Assembly (NCBI GenBank): GCA_034008185.1
Contig: CM067085.1
Coordinates: 54,308,602 to 54,372,601 of the forward strand
From: Gorsachius magnificus
Taxonomy: Eukaryota > Chordata > Aves > Pelecaniformes > Ardeidae
Reading direction: 5' to 3'
DNA length: 64,000 nucleotides
The notes beneath the pieces were generated by a model. The model was not told the DNA's origin, ran no database searches, and saw only the letters and a list, made by a program, of their open reading frames with translations. The stretch's first letter is position 1. The number at the start of each line of letters is the position of its first letter. Position numbers and translations under genes: made by a program. Below, in pieces: positions 24,079-35,053 of this stretch.

Positions 24079-24087
24079 AAATAGGAC

Positions 24088-24244
24088 TGTCGTGGTTTAA
24101 CCCGGCTGGCAACTAAGCACCACGCAGCCACTCGCTCACTCCCCCCCCCTCCCTCAGTGGGATGGGGGAGAGAATCAGAGAAAAGAAAAAAAAGTAAGAC
24201 CCGTGGGTTGAGATAGAGACAGTTTAATAAGAGAGAAGAATAAC

Positions 24245-24281
<37 letters not shown>

Positions 24282-24719
24282 GTAAGAAAATATACAGAAT
24301 ATATAAAACAAGTGATGCACAATGCAATTGCTCACCACCCGCTGACCGATGCCCAGCCCGTCCCGAGCAGCGATCACTTCCCCCGGGCCGCGATCACACA
24401 GCCCGAGCTGCGACCACTCTGCCCGCGACCGACCGACCGACTCGACCGACCTGACTGACTAACCCCCCCGAGCATGACGTTATATGGTATGGAATAGCTC
24501 TTTGGACAGTTTGGGTCCTAGCTGTGCTGTACTCCCAGCTTGTTATGCACCTGGCCGAGCAGGAGAAGCTCAAAAAGTCCTTGAACAGTCTGAGCACTAC
24601 TTGGCAACAACTAAAAACATCAGCGTGTTATCAACATTCTTCTAGCACTGAATCCAAAGCACAGCACTATGCTAGCTTCTGTGAAGAAAATTAACTCTAT
24701 CCCAGCCGAAACCAGGACA
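24088..24719 (-). repeat. 5' LTR of the provirus
   Basis: A 632 bp LTR. On the - strand it has a TATA-like CATATAACG at 24486-24478 and an ATTAAA polyadenylation signal at 24228-24223, so transcription should begin near 24455 and the R region is long (about 250 bases) and GC-rich. It differs from the 3' LTR by two substitutions and one AAT unit. Confidence 0.95.
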
Positions 24720-27700
24720 ATTTCCAGCAAAGAACTGGGACAGAGACTAGTACCCACTGCCTGTTTGATCCTAACGCTGTCTGTTCACCTGCTGCCTGAG
24801 CCTAAAATATACAGGAAAAAAAATGCAATGTTGCTGTAGTTCTAGACAGCATGTCATTCTCACCGTGGTCACAAGATGGCATCATGGCAAAACCCTTCAC
24901 GTCCAGTAAACTAGAAAACCAATTTTGTATGTAGGAACATTTTATCTGTTTTGCCATTGCTTAGACATATGAGAGTGCTTATAGCTTGAATACAAGCAAC
25001 TCTGTTTGCTTTTAAATTATTACATGAAACGATGTACTTACATATCTTCTGTGAAGTAGTGTGTAAATAAGAAATAATCTATTTGGCCTAATAGGGCGGT
25101 TAGTGCTCTGTCTATAGTCAAAACGGCTGACACAATGACTACACAGGTTTCTTAAGCCAAACTCAGAAAAGGGCCTAAGCGACTATAATGGAAACTACAA
25201 CATTTCTGTAATGTATGTAAAAGCATTGCAGGTTTACTGAAGATGTTTATTGCTTTGTCAGAAATAAGAGGAAACTATGCTCGCGTTTTTGGATAAAAAC
25301 TTCATGATAAGGATGCTTGTCACTGTTGTTAGTGAGTGGGGCAGAACCACTGGATAAGGAACTACGGTGCAAATGAAACTACCATGAGAGGATTGCATAC
25401 ATGTCTAGCAAATCCGCCTCTGAGACTACCTTGCAGTGATTTCCTGTGAAAATGGAATTATACATTGACCAGGGCTTCACAAGGGGCTTGGAATAATGTA
25501 CTAAAATAATGAGGTTATGATTGGTGAAGTGGAAATTATCTAAGATAATGAGAAACAAAGGTAGCACATTGGCTAAGCTGACCAGCCATGTGGAAGAGGG
25601 TCCCAGCATGGAGCAGGTCATAAGCTATAGCTGTTTTGCAAGAGCAGATCATGTGGATCAACAGTTTAATAGTTTCAAAAAAGATTAGTATTTTCCCAGA
25701 GTGTATGAACAGGCAGAAGGCCTGGACTCTCCCAGTGGTAGGCTTCACCTGAAGTAATGAGTCCCTTTTGTCTTTCCAGGGAGATGTCAACCCACTGGAG
25801 AGAACGGAAGAAGAGGAATAAGAGTGGTTGAAGTTCAGAAAACATGTCAGAACTGGGGATATAAGTAAAGTCTGACAAGTGACAAGGTAAAAGCTATCAA
25901 ATGCTCTTCACAGAGAAAAAGAATATTTGTTTGCAATGCTTCAAGAAGTAATGAATGTAAAGTGTAGCATGGGAATATCAGTTTGGCTTTGGGAAATAGG
26001 CAGAGTAATGTGGCTTTACATAGATGCTTTGGAAGGTTATGGGGGTCTAAATTATTTAAGTACAGATTAGAAAGATATAAGCAGACATTTGTCAGAAATG
26101 ACTTGGTTAAAACTGATACTGTTTGGGGGCAACTTGTGGTCCAGAAGCCCTGTTAAGGTCTCTGTTCAGTTTTCTGTGGATATCTGTACACAAAACAGCT
26201 CAACACACTTTCATATTCAAAATAGGCCTTAAAACCTGACATGAAAAAATCTATGACTTTGAGTTCCAGACCTAGGCCTTTGGCTAGGTGGAGCAAGAGC
26301 TGAAGGTGACATTGTGCTGTGAGGTGGTGGGAAGAGGGTGTGCCTCCATCATATAGCGTCCCTGTGACAGCCTGTCACAAAGCCTATAGAAGCAAACTAT
26401 TCCATTAAACAACTACCTTGCCTAGCCTCATAATTACACAAATAAGTGATTTCTCATCCAAAGGTTTTTTGTGCTCACCTGGTTCCTTTTGTTCTTCCTA
26501 GATGAAAAAATATATTCTGTTTGCAACTGCCAAAGAACCTAAAACTACGGAGGCTGTCTTCCTTCAGAACTACTGCTCCACAGTGTTCAACGTCTTTGCT
26601 GGTAAGAAGCAGTGTCATTTTCCTTTCTACTAGAATGGCATTTTCTAAGGGAGAGTAGGAAACTGGGACCTTTCATAAATTCTTGAATGATCCCTGTAGG
26701 TGTGAATAAATTTTCTCCTGACTGCATATTGTTAATGATTTCTGAGCCATACAATATATTTTAACTTAAAAAAACCCAACAGACGTAATAAGGAATAGAA
26801 GGATATATATCATAAGCAAATTAACCTTACAGTTCTCGGGTCTAATTGCTGGATGTGACATAAGAAGAAAGCAAAGTTTAATAGCTGTGGAAAGTTTCGT
26901 TCTTACCCGCAGAGGTTTTGTTGGCTGACATTTGGTGTAACTGCTTTTTCTACGTTCCCTCAGTGACAATACGTAGCTGCACTGGCACACTGTTTGGCGT
27001 GTTTATATTATACCTTCACCTATCTCTTATTTCTTCACTATGAAAGTTCTTTCTGGTAGTCAGGGACTGGTTTCTATGTTTGTGCATTTCTGTTTCTGTT
27101 TGTTTTGTTTTTAACAAGGCACTGTTTTATTTTAGGCACAAATGCAATATCAAAACACATAAAAATGTTTTAAATATTTGAGAGAATTCCTGGTTTTCCT
27201 ACTCTGATAATCAGGGAAAAGAGCTAAGTAAATAGCTTATTTCATTAGCATGGTGCATATGCTTACGTGAGCAAATGTACTACAAGGTGCTTACGGTACA
27301 TGCTTAGTCGAATATCCCTTTGTAAAAAGAAGGGCAAGTACAATAAAACATACTTTATTAAGCTGTGGCTTAGGTTTACATCTCTGTATTAAAAATGATA
27401 CTTTCTAGCAAGATCCAATTAAATTTTCTCTTAAAATGGAGTGTTCGCGTCTCAAAGCACACAATGTAGTTGAGGTAGCTTTGAAATACTAGTCTGGCAG
27501 GGATTTTCAGAAGCCAGAGTCTCTTCTCCATATTTCTGAGAGCAGAAATATTTATTCTTAGGTTAGCACTGCTTAGCTGTATACCAGGAAAACTTTTTTA
27601 TTTTTCCAATGAATGTTAACATCTTGATAAAGCCATTTATCAGACTACTGGGGAAATAATATTTTATGATAGATATGAAATAGAAATATGAAAATCGAGC

Positions 27701-30700
27701 AATGTTTTTGTTTCTAGGTCAAAAATTCAGAGTTCATGCTAATCTTAACTACCTTCAACTGAAATAATGGTGTTGGCCACTTCTAAATCAATGACATATT
27801 TGCTGTCTTTATTTTTTAACAATTTCCATCACAGGTTGGTTGAATTTTACTGCTGTGAACCAAACCACACCAGAGAGCAAAATTACTGCAGCATTACTAA
27901 GATTATTCTCCGTACTATTCTCCCAAGCACACATGCCTTTGCTTTTATTTCACAAAAAGATACACATTATTTCCTTCTTCAGGTCGGTTAACAGGATACA
28001 GTCCATTGTCTTTGTATGAACTCTGCAAGCCTCAGAACAGGACAGATTTGTTTGATCTGGCCTTGTCTGCCTGGAGCTTTGTTCTAGCTTTTTTAAGCTG
28101 TAACAGCAAATTTTATAGTGATTTGGTTACTATTACTCCATTGGTTTTAGCTTTAGTTTAGCTTTCCACAACTGTGTGGTATAATACCAATTCTTATAGT
28201 AATTTTGCTTTATTTCTGCAGCAAATAGCTATTCTGTGGTGAGTACCTGTTTATGACCCTAAACTAAAAGTATAGTTTAATACAGAGGAGTGTAGGTATG
28301 GGATGATAACTGAGGAAAAGTGTCACCAGTAGTTAATTAGTAATTACTATAGGAATGCATTGCTGGGAGCTGGGTAAAACTGGATTTAGCCATAACAAAA
28401 AGAACAATGAGGAAATATTGAACATAAACACATCATGCATAATAAAATCAGGTTTCATGTGGAACTGAGAACCAGTGAAGGAAGAGGGGAAAGTGTTGTA
28501 TTAGAAAGCACACAGAAATTAACACTAGTGGATTCTCGGGTAGGGCAGACACTTCCATCAACATCAGAATGTTCCTTCTGGTAGAGAACATGGGGCATGA
28601 CAATTTGCCATAAACCCCTCTCCTCCGCCGCCTCCTTTTTGAGAAAATCTGGCACCACTGACTCATAGGATCCCACCAGAGTGGCATTAAAAAAGGTGAG
28701 AATGACATGAGAGGAAAGGTGGACATACCAAGGACTTTGTGTAGAACTATTTCCTCCCATCATCCCCCCCTGTCCCCCCCCCCCCCCCCTTTTTGTAATA
28801 ATTATGTTAAAGTAGTCACTATTTTTTGGTTGGACAGTTATGTTAGACTAACAAAAAATTCTTGGTTCCACACATGCAGTGTGTTCCCTTTTTGTCCCAT
28901 AACAATTTTTTAAATGTAAGAATTGCGCTTGGCTTGCATAAAAACAGGGAACTGTGCTTTTAATATGTCATTAAATATTTAGCATCCACATTTCTGTGTG
29001 TACTTTAAGAAAAATTTATATAGCAGCTAACTGGAGACAAGCAAACCCTCAGATAGCTGTTGCTGTTAAATTCTCCTTTAAGACTATTTTTAAATCTGTA
29101 GTGCACTTATGTAAAGAAAAAGACAAACTAAAATTCTCCTTCAGTTTTTCACATATTCCTGTTTTAAAAAAAAAAAAAAATTACAAATATTCCAGTGAAA
29201 AAAAGTAAATATGGTTTCTGTGCAGAAGTAGCATTTTGATGAGAATAACTCAGTCTAGGTATAATTTAAATAAGGAAAGTACATATACAAACATTTACAG
29301 AACACTAGAAAATAAATACTTTATACATTTGTTAAATTGCTTACATACGCTCATTAAATACTTTGAAGTTTTATTAACATACTCTTCAGTGTTTCAGTGT
29401 TTCCTTTAAAGTGCTTGATTCCCTTCACCGTTTATTAAGCCATTTGCTGTTCAAATTGCTGTAATCATTGTAAGAGAAAGTGGTTTTGAAGATATTTGTG
29501 CCAAATCAACTACGCAAAATAAAACAGTATTTCAAATTTTTAAATGCAGATCTTTCCAACAGTACATACCAAGGCAGAAATTTTTTTCCTCCTCACTTCC
29601 TTCTCTCCACCACCAATTCAACTCAAGCCTCAGCAGTACACATTTGGATGAGTTTATATGTGTAAATGGTAGAAGAATTGCCTGGGCGATCTCGGGAGGC
29701 TGAGCTGGTAAAAGAGAGTAGAACTAGATTTCTGGTCCTTGTGTGCCTTTAAGAAAGCTTTTTTTCACCTGTAACCCAAGAATACATTAGTAGAGCTTGC
29801 TTCAGAGACAGAAACCACAATACCCCTGCTACCCTTTATAACCACTGAGAGCAAGTGTCGCTGAGATGCCCAAATTAATCCTCCAAAAACTGTGGTTATG
29901 TAGGTTTGAAATAAAATAAAGGTTTCAAAATGGAAGGATGAAATGTCTATGGATTCATCTTGCTAACTCCATGGTCATCCCTGGGACTTCTTACAGGAGG
30001 TGGGGATTGGGGCTCTTTGCAATCTAGTCTTCACAAAAGATTGCTTTCTCTGCTGAGCTAGAAGAACTGCAAGGAGATGGCAAAGCATTGAGCAGAACCG
30101 CTTTCCAGGAGAGGCTGCTTTTTAGGTGGGCACCATCTCCTGTTCTCTGTCACTTCCCAGCTTGTCCTTTTATGTATGTTTAGTCAATTTGACTAAAAGT
30201 CAGCTGAACTAAATTGAAACAAAGTAGTTAAAAGATACGGTGATCTGTTTATCAACTGGCAATTTTAAATTAAATTGGCAATCTCATGCATTCTGGAAGC
30301 CTTTATTTTGCATCTTCAAACACATGCATCATTTTCTCAAAAGATTAACATTTGCCATTTATGTGACCATCTTGAAAGGTCTGGACTTTAAAATTCATTA
30401 CTTCAAGAAGCTAGGAAAATATCAAAGCATTGCTAGAATGTAAAGGGTTTGTTTGTCTTATTTTGAAATTCCTCGAAAAATCTGGGATGTGACAGGGTAG
30501 AATTAGAACCTGCTGAGGTAGTTTTTCACTCATGAGCTGTCAAGTCTGTCTTTTTTAAATAAATAAGAAAAATATAACAAGTGGAGTGGCAACAAAAAGT
30601 ATCGTATTAATCTCTTTTTTTCTAGTTTCTTTTTTTTTTCTACTCCCTTCTATTATTCTTCTTCCTTTTTATTACTTTAATAAGGCCTGGTTCTGCCTTC

Positions 30701-31655
30701 TTTAAGCGTATCTGATGTAATGTCAAATTCTGAATGTAGTTAAATGTGTATGTATGTGAACAATCAGTGTGTCACTGAGGCAACTTAATGTACGTGGCAG
30801 CTATTATTCCAACTTTGCTACACGGTTGGGTTTACAAAAATAATCTTCGGGAATTCTGATCGGTTTTGTTTAATAGCATGGGTAATTATTGTGGGTAAGA
30901 ATTTATTTTCAAAGTATTTTTCTTTTTTTTTTTCCTGGGTAGAATTTTAATAGAAAAGGAGGATTGTATCTTGAGAATTTCTTGGCATTTTTACAAGTCA
31001 TAAGCAAGACAAACAACAATTAATTTTTCAGACCTATGCACTGTTTGCTTTTCTGCAACATGAATTATCTGCCAATCTTGTAATAACTCTATCAAACGTT
31101 AAAAAAGAAACATTCTAGCTGCCTGCTAGAAAAGTCTTCTAAGAAGTTCCTGTTATTCCCACAATGGAACCAGGATTATATCTAATAGAATTGCACTGTT
31201 AAAACCAATAGAAGACAAAAAAGACTTTGACAAAACATTTTTAGCTTAATCAAGAAAATTGACATGCACAAGTACACTTATAACACTGAAAATTACCTGT
31301 TGCTCCCATATTTTCCTATGCTGAAGTTCTCACATTTCAAATAGTACCCAAGCGATCAGTAGACACAGAAATGCCTCTCACCTTCTGAAATGGTACTGCC
31401 TACATTCTTTCTTACATTGCTTTATATTTACTTTGGGGTTTGGATCCTGCATATTTACAATGTTAATATGTCAAAATACAGGTATTCTAAAGAACTAAAA
31501 ACATGAGAAGGAAGATTACTAGTTCTAAGCCATTACTTGCTGTGTTCTTAATCTTTTATGCGTGCACAATATATGTGAGCTGCGTTAGTTGAACTACTGA
31601 CCAGTTTATAATAGGCTATGCTTATGCCCTTTTTTGCTCAAACCTAGAGCTGTTG
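24720..31655. other. Intergenic AT-rich DNA, one exon-like segment
   Basis: The first five bases are the right target duplication of the provirus. The rest holds no gene I can name. A splice-flanked open segment lies at 26502-26601 (listed separately), a long poly-C run at 28766-28790, and poly-A/T tracts near 29167-29180 and 30629-30640. Confidence 0.45.
26502..26601 (+). other. Exon-like segment, unassigned
   Basis: A long pyrimidine tract ending TTCTTCCTAG precedes the segment, and G|GTAAGA, a strong donor, follows it. The 100 bases between begin ATGAAAAAATAT and stay open in that frame for 33 codons, while another frame has a stop. I do not recognise the peptide. It lies on the + strand 7.3 kb upstream of the glycosyltransferase CDS and could be a 5' exon of that gene, an exon of an unknown transcript, or chance. 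Confidence 0.25.
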
Positions 31656-32062
31656 GTTATTTCCTGAAGGAACTGTGGCCCTTGGAGAGCTCAAACTGGA
31701 GCAGATTTTTCTGAACTGGAAGAGGAGCAGGGAGGGACCTGGTTTACCAGAGGTTACCCCAACCCCCTTCTGCTGCTGCAGGGGGCAGGTAAAGGAGTTG
31801 AGCCCAGGAAAAGATGGGGGGGAGGTATTGTTTTAATTTTTGTCTTTGTTTCTCAGTATCCAAATGTATTTTAATTAGCAATAAATTAAATTAATTTTCC
31901 CTAAGTCCGTTTTGCCCGTGATGGCATCTGTTAAGTGGTCTCCTCGTCTTTATCCTGACCCACAAGCTTTTTCATCCTATCTTCTCCCTTGTCCTGTTGA
32001 GAAGAGAAATGGGTGAGCAGCCGGGTGAGTGTTTGGATGCTGGCCAAGGGTAATCCACCACA
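31656..32062 (+). mobile_element. LTR 3' part of another avian ERV family
   Basis: The stretch ends with a series known from an abundant bird LTR: AATAAATT (polyadenylation signal at 31880-31885), CTGTTTTGCCCGTGATGG, a CTTTATCCTGACCCACAAGC block, CTTGTCCTGTTGAGAAGAG, and a TAATCCACCACA end at 32062. The upstream part (GGAACTGTGGCCCTTGGAG, then a G-rich segment after CTGCTGCTGCAGGGGG) fits the same family but is diverged. The left boundary is approximate and no target duplication was found. Confidence 0.65.
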
Positions 32063-33889
32063 CATTTGTGTTCAGATTAATCAACATCTATTTATCCAGA
32101 TTAAATTATAATTGAGCATAAATTCATTTCTGTTTTCTTTTCTATTGCATATTCTAAAATGCTTAAACCCAATCTCATTTTATAGACAGTCTCTTCTTTG
32201 CTACAAGCAACAGAGTGTTTTTTCCTTTTCAAATAGAATGGTGAATGTCCTGGTGAGTTTTCTTTTGTGTTAATTCTGTGTTAAGTCTGGAAAAGACTCA
32301 GAACAAAACGTCAGGGCCCCATAAGCTTGTCCTCAGGCTCTCCATGGGCACAGAGATAGGGTCCCTGACTATTTCAGTCCTTCTGAATCTGTCATTTCTT
32401 TGTGAAGCAGCAAGAAACTACTGGAGAATTTGCTCCAAAAATTGGATGGTTGTATGACTTGGATGAATCCGGACTTTGAAAGATGATGGTAAGAAGTGCT
32501 GAATTTTGCTGTTTGATTGTGAGCTACATGTTGCATCTGTCAAGTAGTGTTTTGGCATAAAAAAATTTGAAAAAACTAGACTTACTATACTTCTGCAGTT
32601 CACTTTGGAATACATTTGGAGAACCCTTCAAAAAGCAATTTGTAAAAAGCCGTTGAATACAGTTAACTTGCATTTTCTTCCAGATAGCGTTCTTGGGTGT
32701 TATCAGTTTGTGGTGTGTTGGATACATGTGATTTGAAACTAGCTATTATGGAAATCACAAAAAAAATACCCAAAGCTACAGTATTTTCATTGTTCCAGTA
32801 TTTATATTTTACCTGTCCCTGCAGTCTGGCAGGATGGGTTTCAAGTCATTCAACTGAAGCCATTTAAAATGTATGGGTCTAGCCTAAACCAGCTGTCTAA
32901 AGTACCCTTTACAGAGGTAGATGCTGGCGGGGGGCACTTCATCTCATGGAAGACACCTATCTTTTGATGGCTAAGTTCCTCTCTGGAAACGCTACCCTCT
33001 GTCTGCATTAACATTTCATATAGCCTAAACAGTCACTTTAACTGTGTATCTAACTTTTAAATGGCCAAAGGTACCTGACATGTGACTTATCACAGTCGTC
33101 TCCAAGGCTGTGAATCCATAATGAATCATAATCTTTCATTAGCTTTGGATTATTCAATTGCACAACTTTTTGTAAGATTACATGAAGTTAAGCTATCTTT
33201 CTTCTACTTTTATAACCTAGAAGGGAGCATCGTAGCAGTTGGAACAGCAATTACAATCTTCATTTTAAATGTGTATCTTTTTAGTGTTTTAATAAATGTA
33301 TGCATTTGAAATAGAGTATCTATTCTTCATTCTACCATACCTCTTATGTGTTCAGCACCCTGCTATTAGTATTGAAAGTATACCTTATTGAAAGATTGAC
33401 AGGTATTTTACATATATATGAAAATATTAAAATATTTGTTGTATATATATTATTATATACATATATATAATATTGCATTAAATTCACAGTTATATTTTAC
33501 ATATATTCCAATATCTAAATATATATCTGAATAAATTCTGTTCTGAGACAATTGTTTTAAATACTGTATTTATTTAGTTTTATTGATTTCTTACTGAATT
33601 TATCATACTATATTTCTCTTAGGAAGAAAAGCCTGAAAATGAAATAATGAATTTTTTTTAAAGATTTTTTTTTTGCTTCTGTGAAAATTTTTACAGTTTA
33701 TTCTAAGATGAAATAATGGGACGCTTTTAATAAAAAAAAAAAAAAGGAATCCTGAAGAATCAGAAGCCTAAAGATTTCTTTTCTCTACCTGTGTCACTGA
33801 GAAAAACAATTACAAATTAACTACTCTTCTGATTAAATATCTGTCCAGTTAAAAAATAGCTTTTTGTGCATCATCTCAAAGCTGCCAAC
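32063..33889. other. Region upstream of the glycosyltransferase CDS
   Basis: No coding exon was recognised. An AT-rich block of TATATA repeats at 33405-33540 and T/A homopolymers at 33653-33673 and 33730-33745 lie just upstream of the CDS. A pyrimidine tract ending CACTGAG at 33776-33801 could be a splice acceptor for the coding exon, but this is unproven. Confidence 0.4.
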
Positions 33890-35053
33890 ATGACCTACTG
33901 TAGTGGATTCTTCTCCTCTCCTTGGGATTGCACCAAAAGAAATGTCTTACTGATTGCCTCCATCTCTTTTACAGTAATACATTTGATTTTATATTTTTTG
34001 AACTCTGATCACCTTGCTGTTCTAACTGAAAGTGAAGTTCAAACCAGTGATGACCTAGAAGAAAAAGACACACTTTTTACCAAAAGGCATGATAATCTTC
34101 AGATGAAAAGAGACAATATTGTGCATAAAACCATTATTTCAAATTCCAAACAATTCTTATGGGAAAAAAATGGAGAACTACCAGCTGAAAATGAGAAATT
34201 TGGGAATAAAACCAGATCTACTTCAACACAGTCATTTAAATTTATTATTAATGAAAAAGAGAAGTGCAAAGATAAAACACCTTTCTTGGTATTGCTAATA
34301 GCAACTACAGCTGCTGAAATTCAGCACAGAAGTTCCATCAGAAACACTTGGGGAAATGAATCTGTGGTTTCAGGAGCTGAGGTTGTTCGGTTGTTTATGC
34401 TGGGCATTGAGAGCAAGGGTCCAGATGAAGTCCTACTGAGAGAAAGTGAGCAATATCACGATATTATTCAACAGGACTTCCTGGACACTTACCATAACTT
34501 AACTCTTAAAACTTTGATGGGCATGAGGTGGGTTGCCTCTTATTGCAGTGGCACAAGCTTTGTTATGAAGACAGACAGCGATGTCTTTGTGAATACAATA
34601 TACCTTATAGAAAAGCTTCTCAGGCCTCTCTCGCCTCCTCCACAAAATTATTTCACAGACTATCTTATGAAAGGGCATAAGCTTATTCGGAATAAAAATA
34701 ATAAATGGTACATATCAGAAGAAGAATACCCAGGTGACAAATTCCCTCCTTTTTGTTCAGGAACTGGCTACATCTTTTCTGGAGACCTGGCTTCAAAAAT
34801 TGTCAGTGCTTCTGTAATGATAAAATTTGTACATTTGGAAGATGTTTACGTAGGGCTCTGTCTTAATGCAGAGGGAATACAGATAGTACCTCCACCTAGT
34901 TATTCATTGTTTAACATATACGAAGTCCCATTTTCTCCTTGTCGGTACAATAATATAATTACATCTCATTACATTCAGACAAATGAGCATGTAGTCTATT
35001 GGGAAACACTGCAAAAGGACCACGCGTGTCAGACAGGAAAGGAAGGTGTATAG
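33890..35053 (+). CDS. Beta-1,3-galactosyltransferase family protein, B3GALT2-like
   Basis: A 387-residue, single-exon CDS encoding a Golgi type II membrane glycosyltransferase (GT31 family), which would transfer galactose or a related sugar from a UDP-sugar in beta-1,3 linkage. A short cytosolic tail is followed by a membrane anchor at residues 19-37 and a stem to about 115. The catalytic domain has the family motifs RNTWG (151-155), the metal-binding KTDSD with its D-x-D (229-231), FCSGTGYIFSGD (from about residue 289) and EDVYVG (317-322). I start it at ATG 33890; an in-frame GTG eight codons upstream is not a credible start. The intronless coding region is typical of the family. The catalytic part most resembles B3GALT2 and B3GALT1, but the N-terminus and stem differ from the highly conserved B3GALT2, so I read it as a divergent paralog. 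It is convergent with KCNT2. Confidence 0.9.
   Translation: MTYCSGFFSSPWDCTKRNVLLIASISFTVIHLILYFLNSDHLAVLTESEVQTSDDLEEKDTLFTKRHDNLQMKRDNIVHKTIISNSKQFLWEKNGELPAENEKFGNKTRSTSTQSFKFIINEKEKCKDKTPFLVLLIATTAAEIQHRSSIRNTWGNESVVSGAEVVRLFMLGIESKGPDEVLLRESEQYHDIIQQDFLDTYHNLTLKTLMGMRWVASYCSGTSFVMKTDSDVFVNTIYLIEKLLRPLSPPPQNYFTDYLMKGHKLIRNKNNKWYISEEEYPGDKFPPFCSGTGYIFSGDLASKIVSASVMIKFVHLEDVYVGLCLNAEGIQIVPPPSYSLFNIYEVPFSPCRYNNIITSHYIQTNEHVVYWETLQKDHACQTGKEGV

Larger units (their letters stand above)
17748..24719 (-). mobile_element. Nearly complete ERVL-type endogenous retrovirus (provirus), env-less
   Basis: A 6,972 bp element on the - strand. In its own direction it runs 5' LTR (24719-24088), primer binding site (24078-24061), gag (23969-21963), pro-RT-RNase H-integrase (21962-18781), a short untranslated stretch with a polypurine tract (18393-18383), and 3' LTR (18382-17748). 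The five bases ATTTC lie directly outside both ends (17743-17747 and 24720-24724). ERVL membership rests on the RT motifs (LPQGWKHSPTICH, YIDD), the gag capsid type, the 5 bp duplication and the absence of env. The two LTRs differ by two substitutions (17790/24130 and 18115/24452) and one AAT unit, so the insertion is recent. Both coding regions nevertheless carry breaks. Confidence 0.95.

Noticed and set aside
28448..28763. Two overlapping - strand frames of about 100 codons
   Set aside because: They overlap each other in different frames, lack splice context, and have no recognisable domain or repeat similarity.
33866..33889. Upstream extension of the glycosyltransferase frame by eight codons
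   Set aside because: The extended start codon is GTG, which is not a credible vertebrate start. ATG at 33890 begins the protein just before the expected short cytosolic tail.
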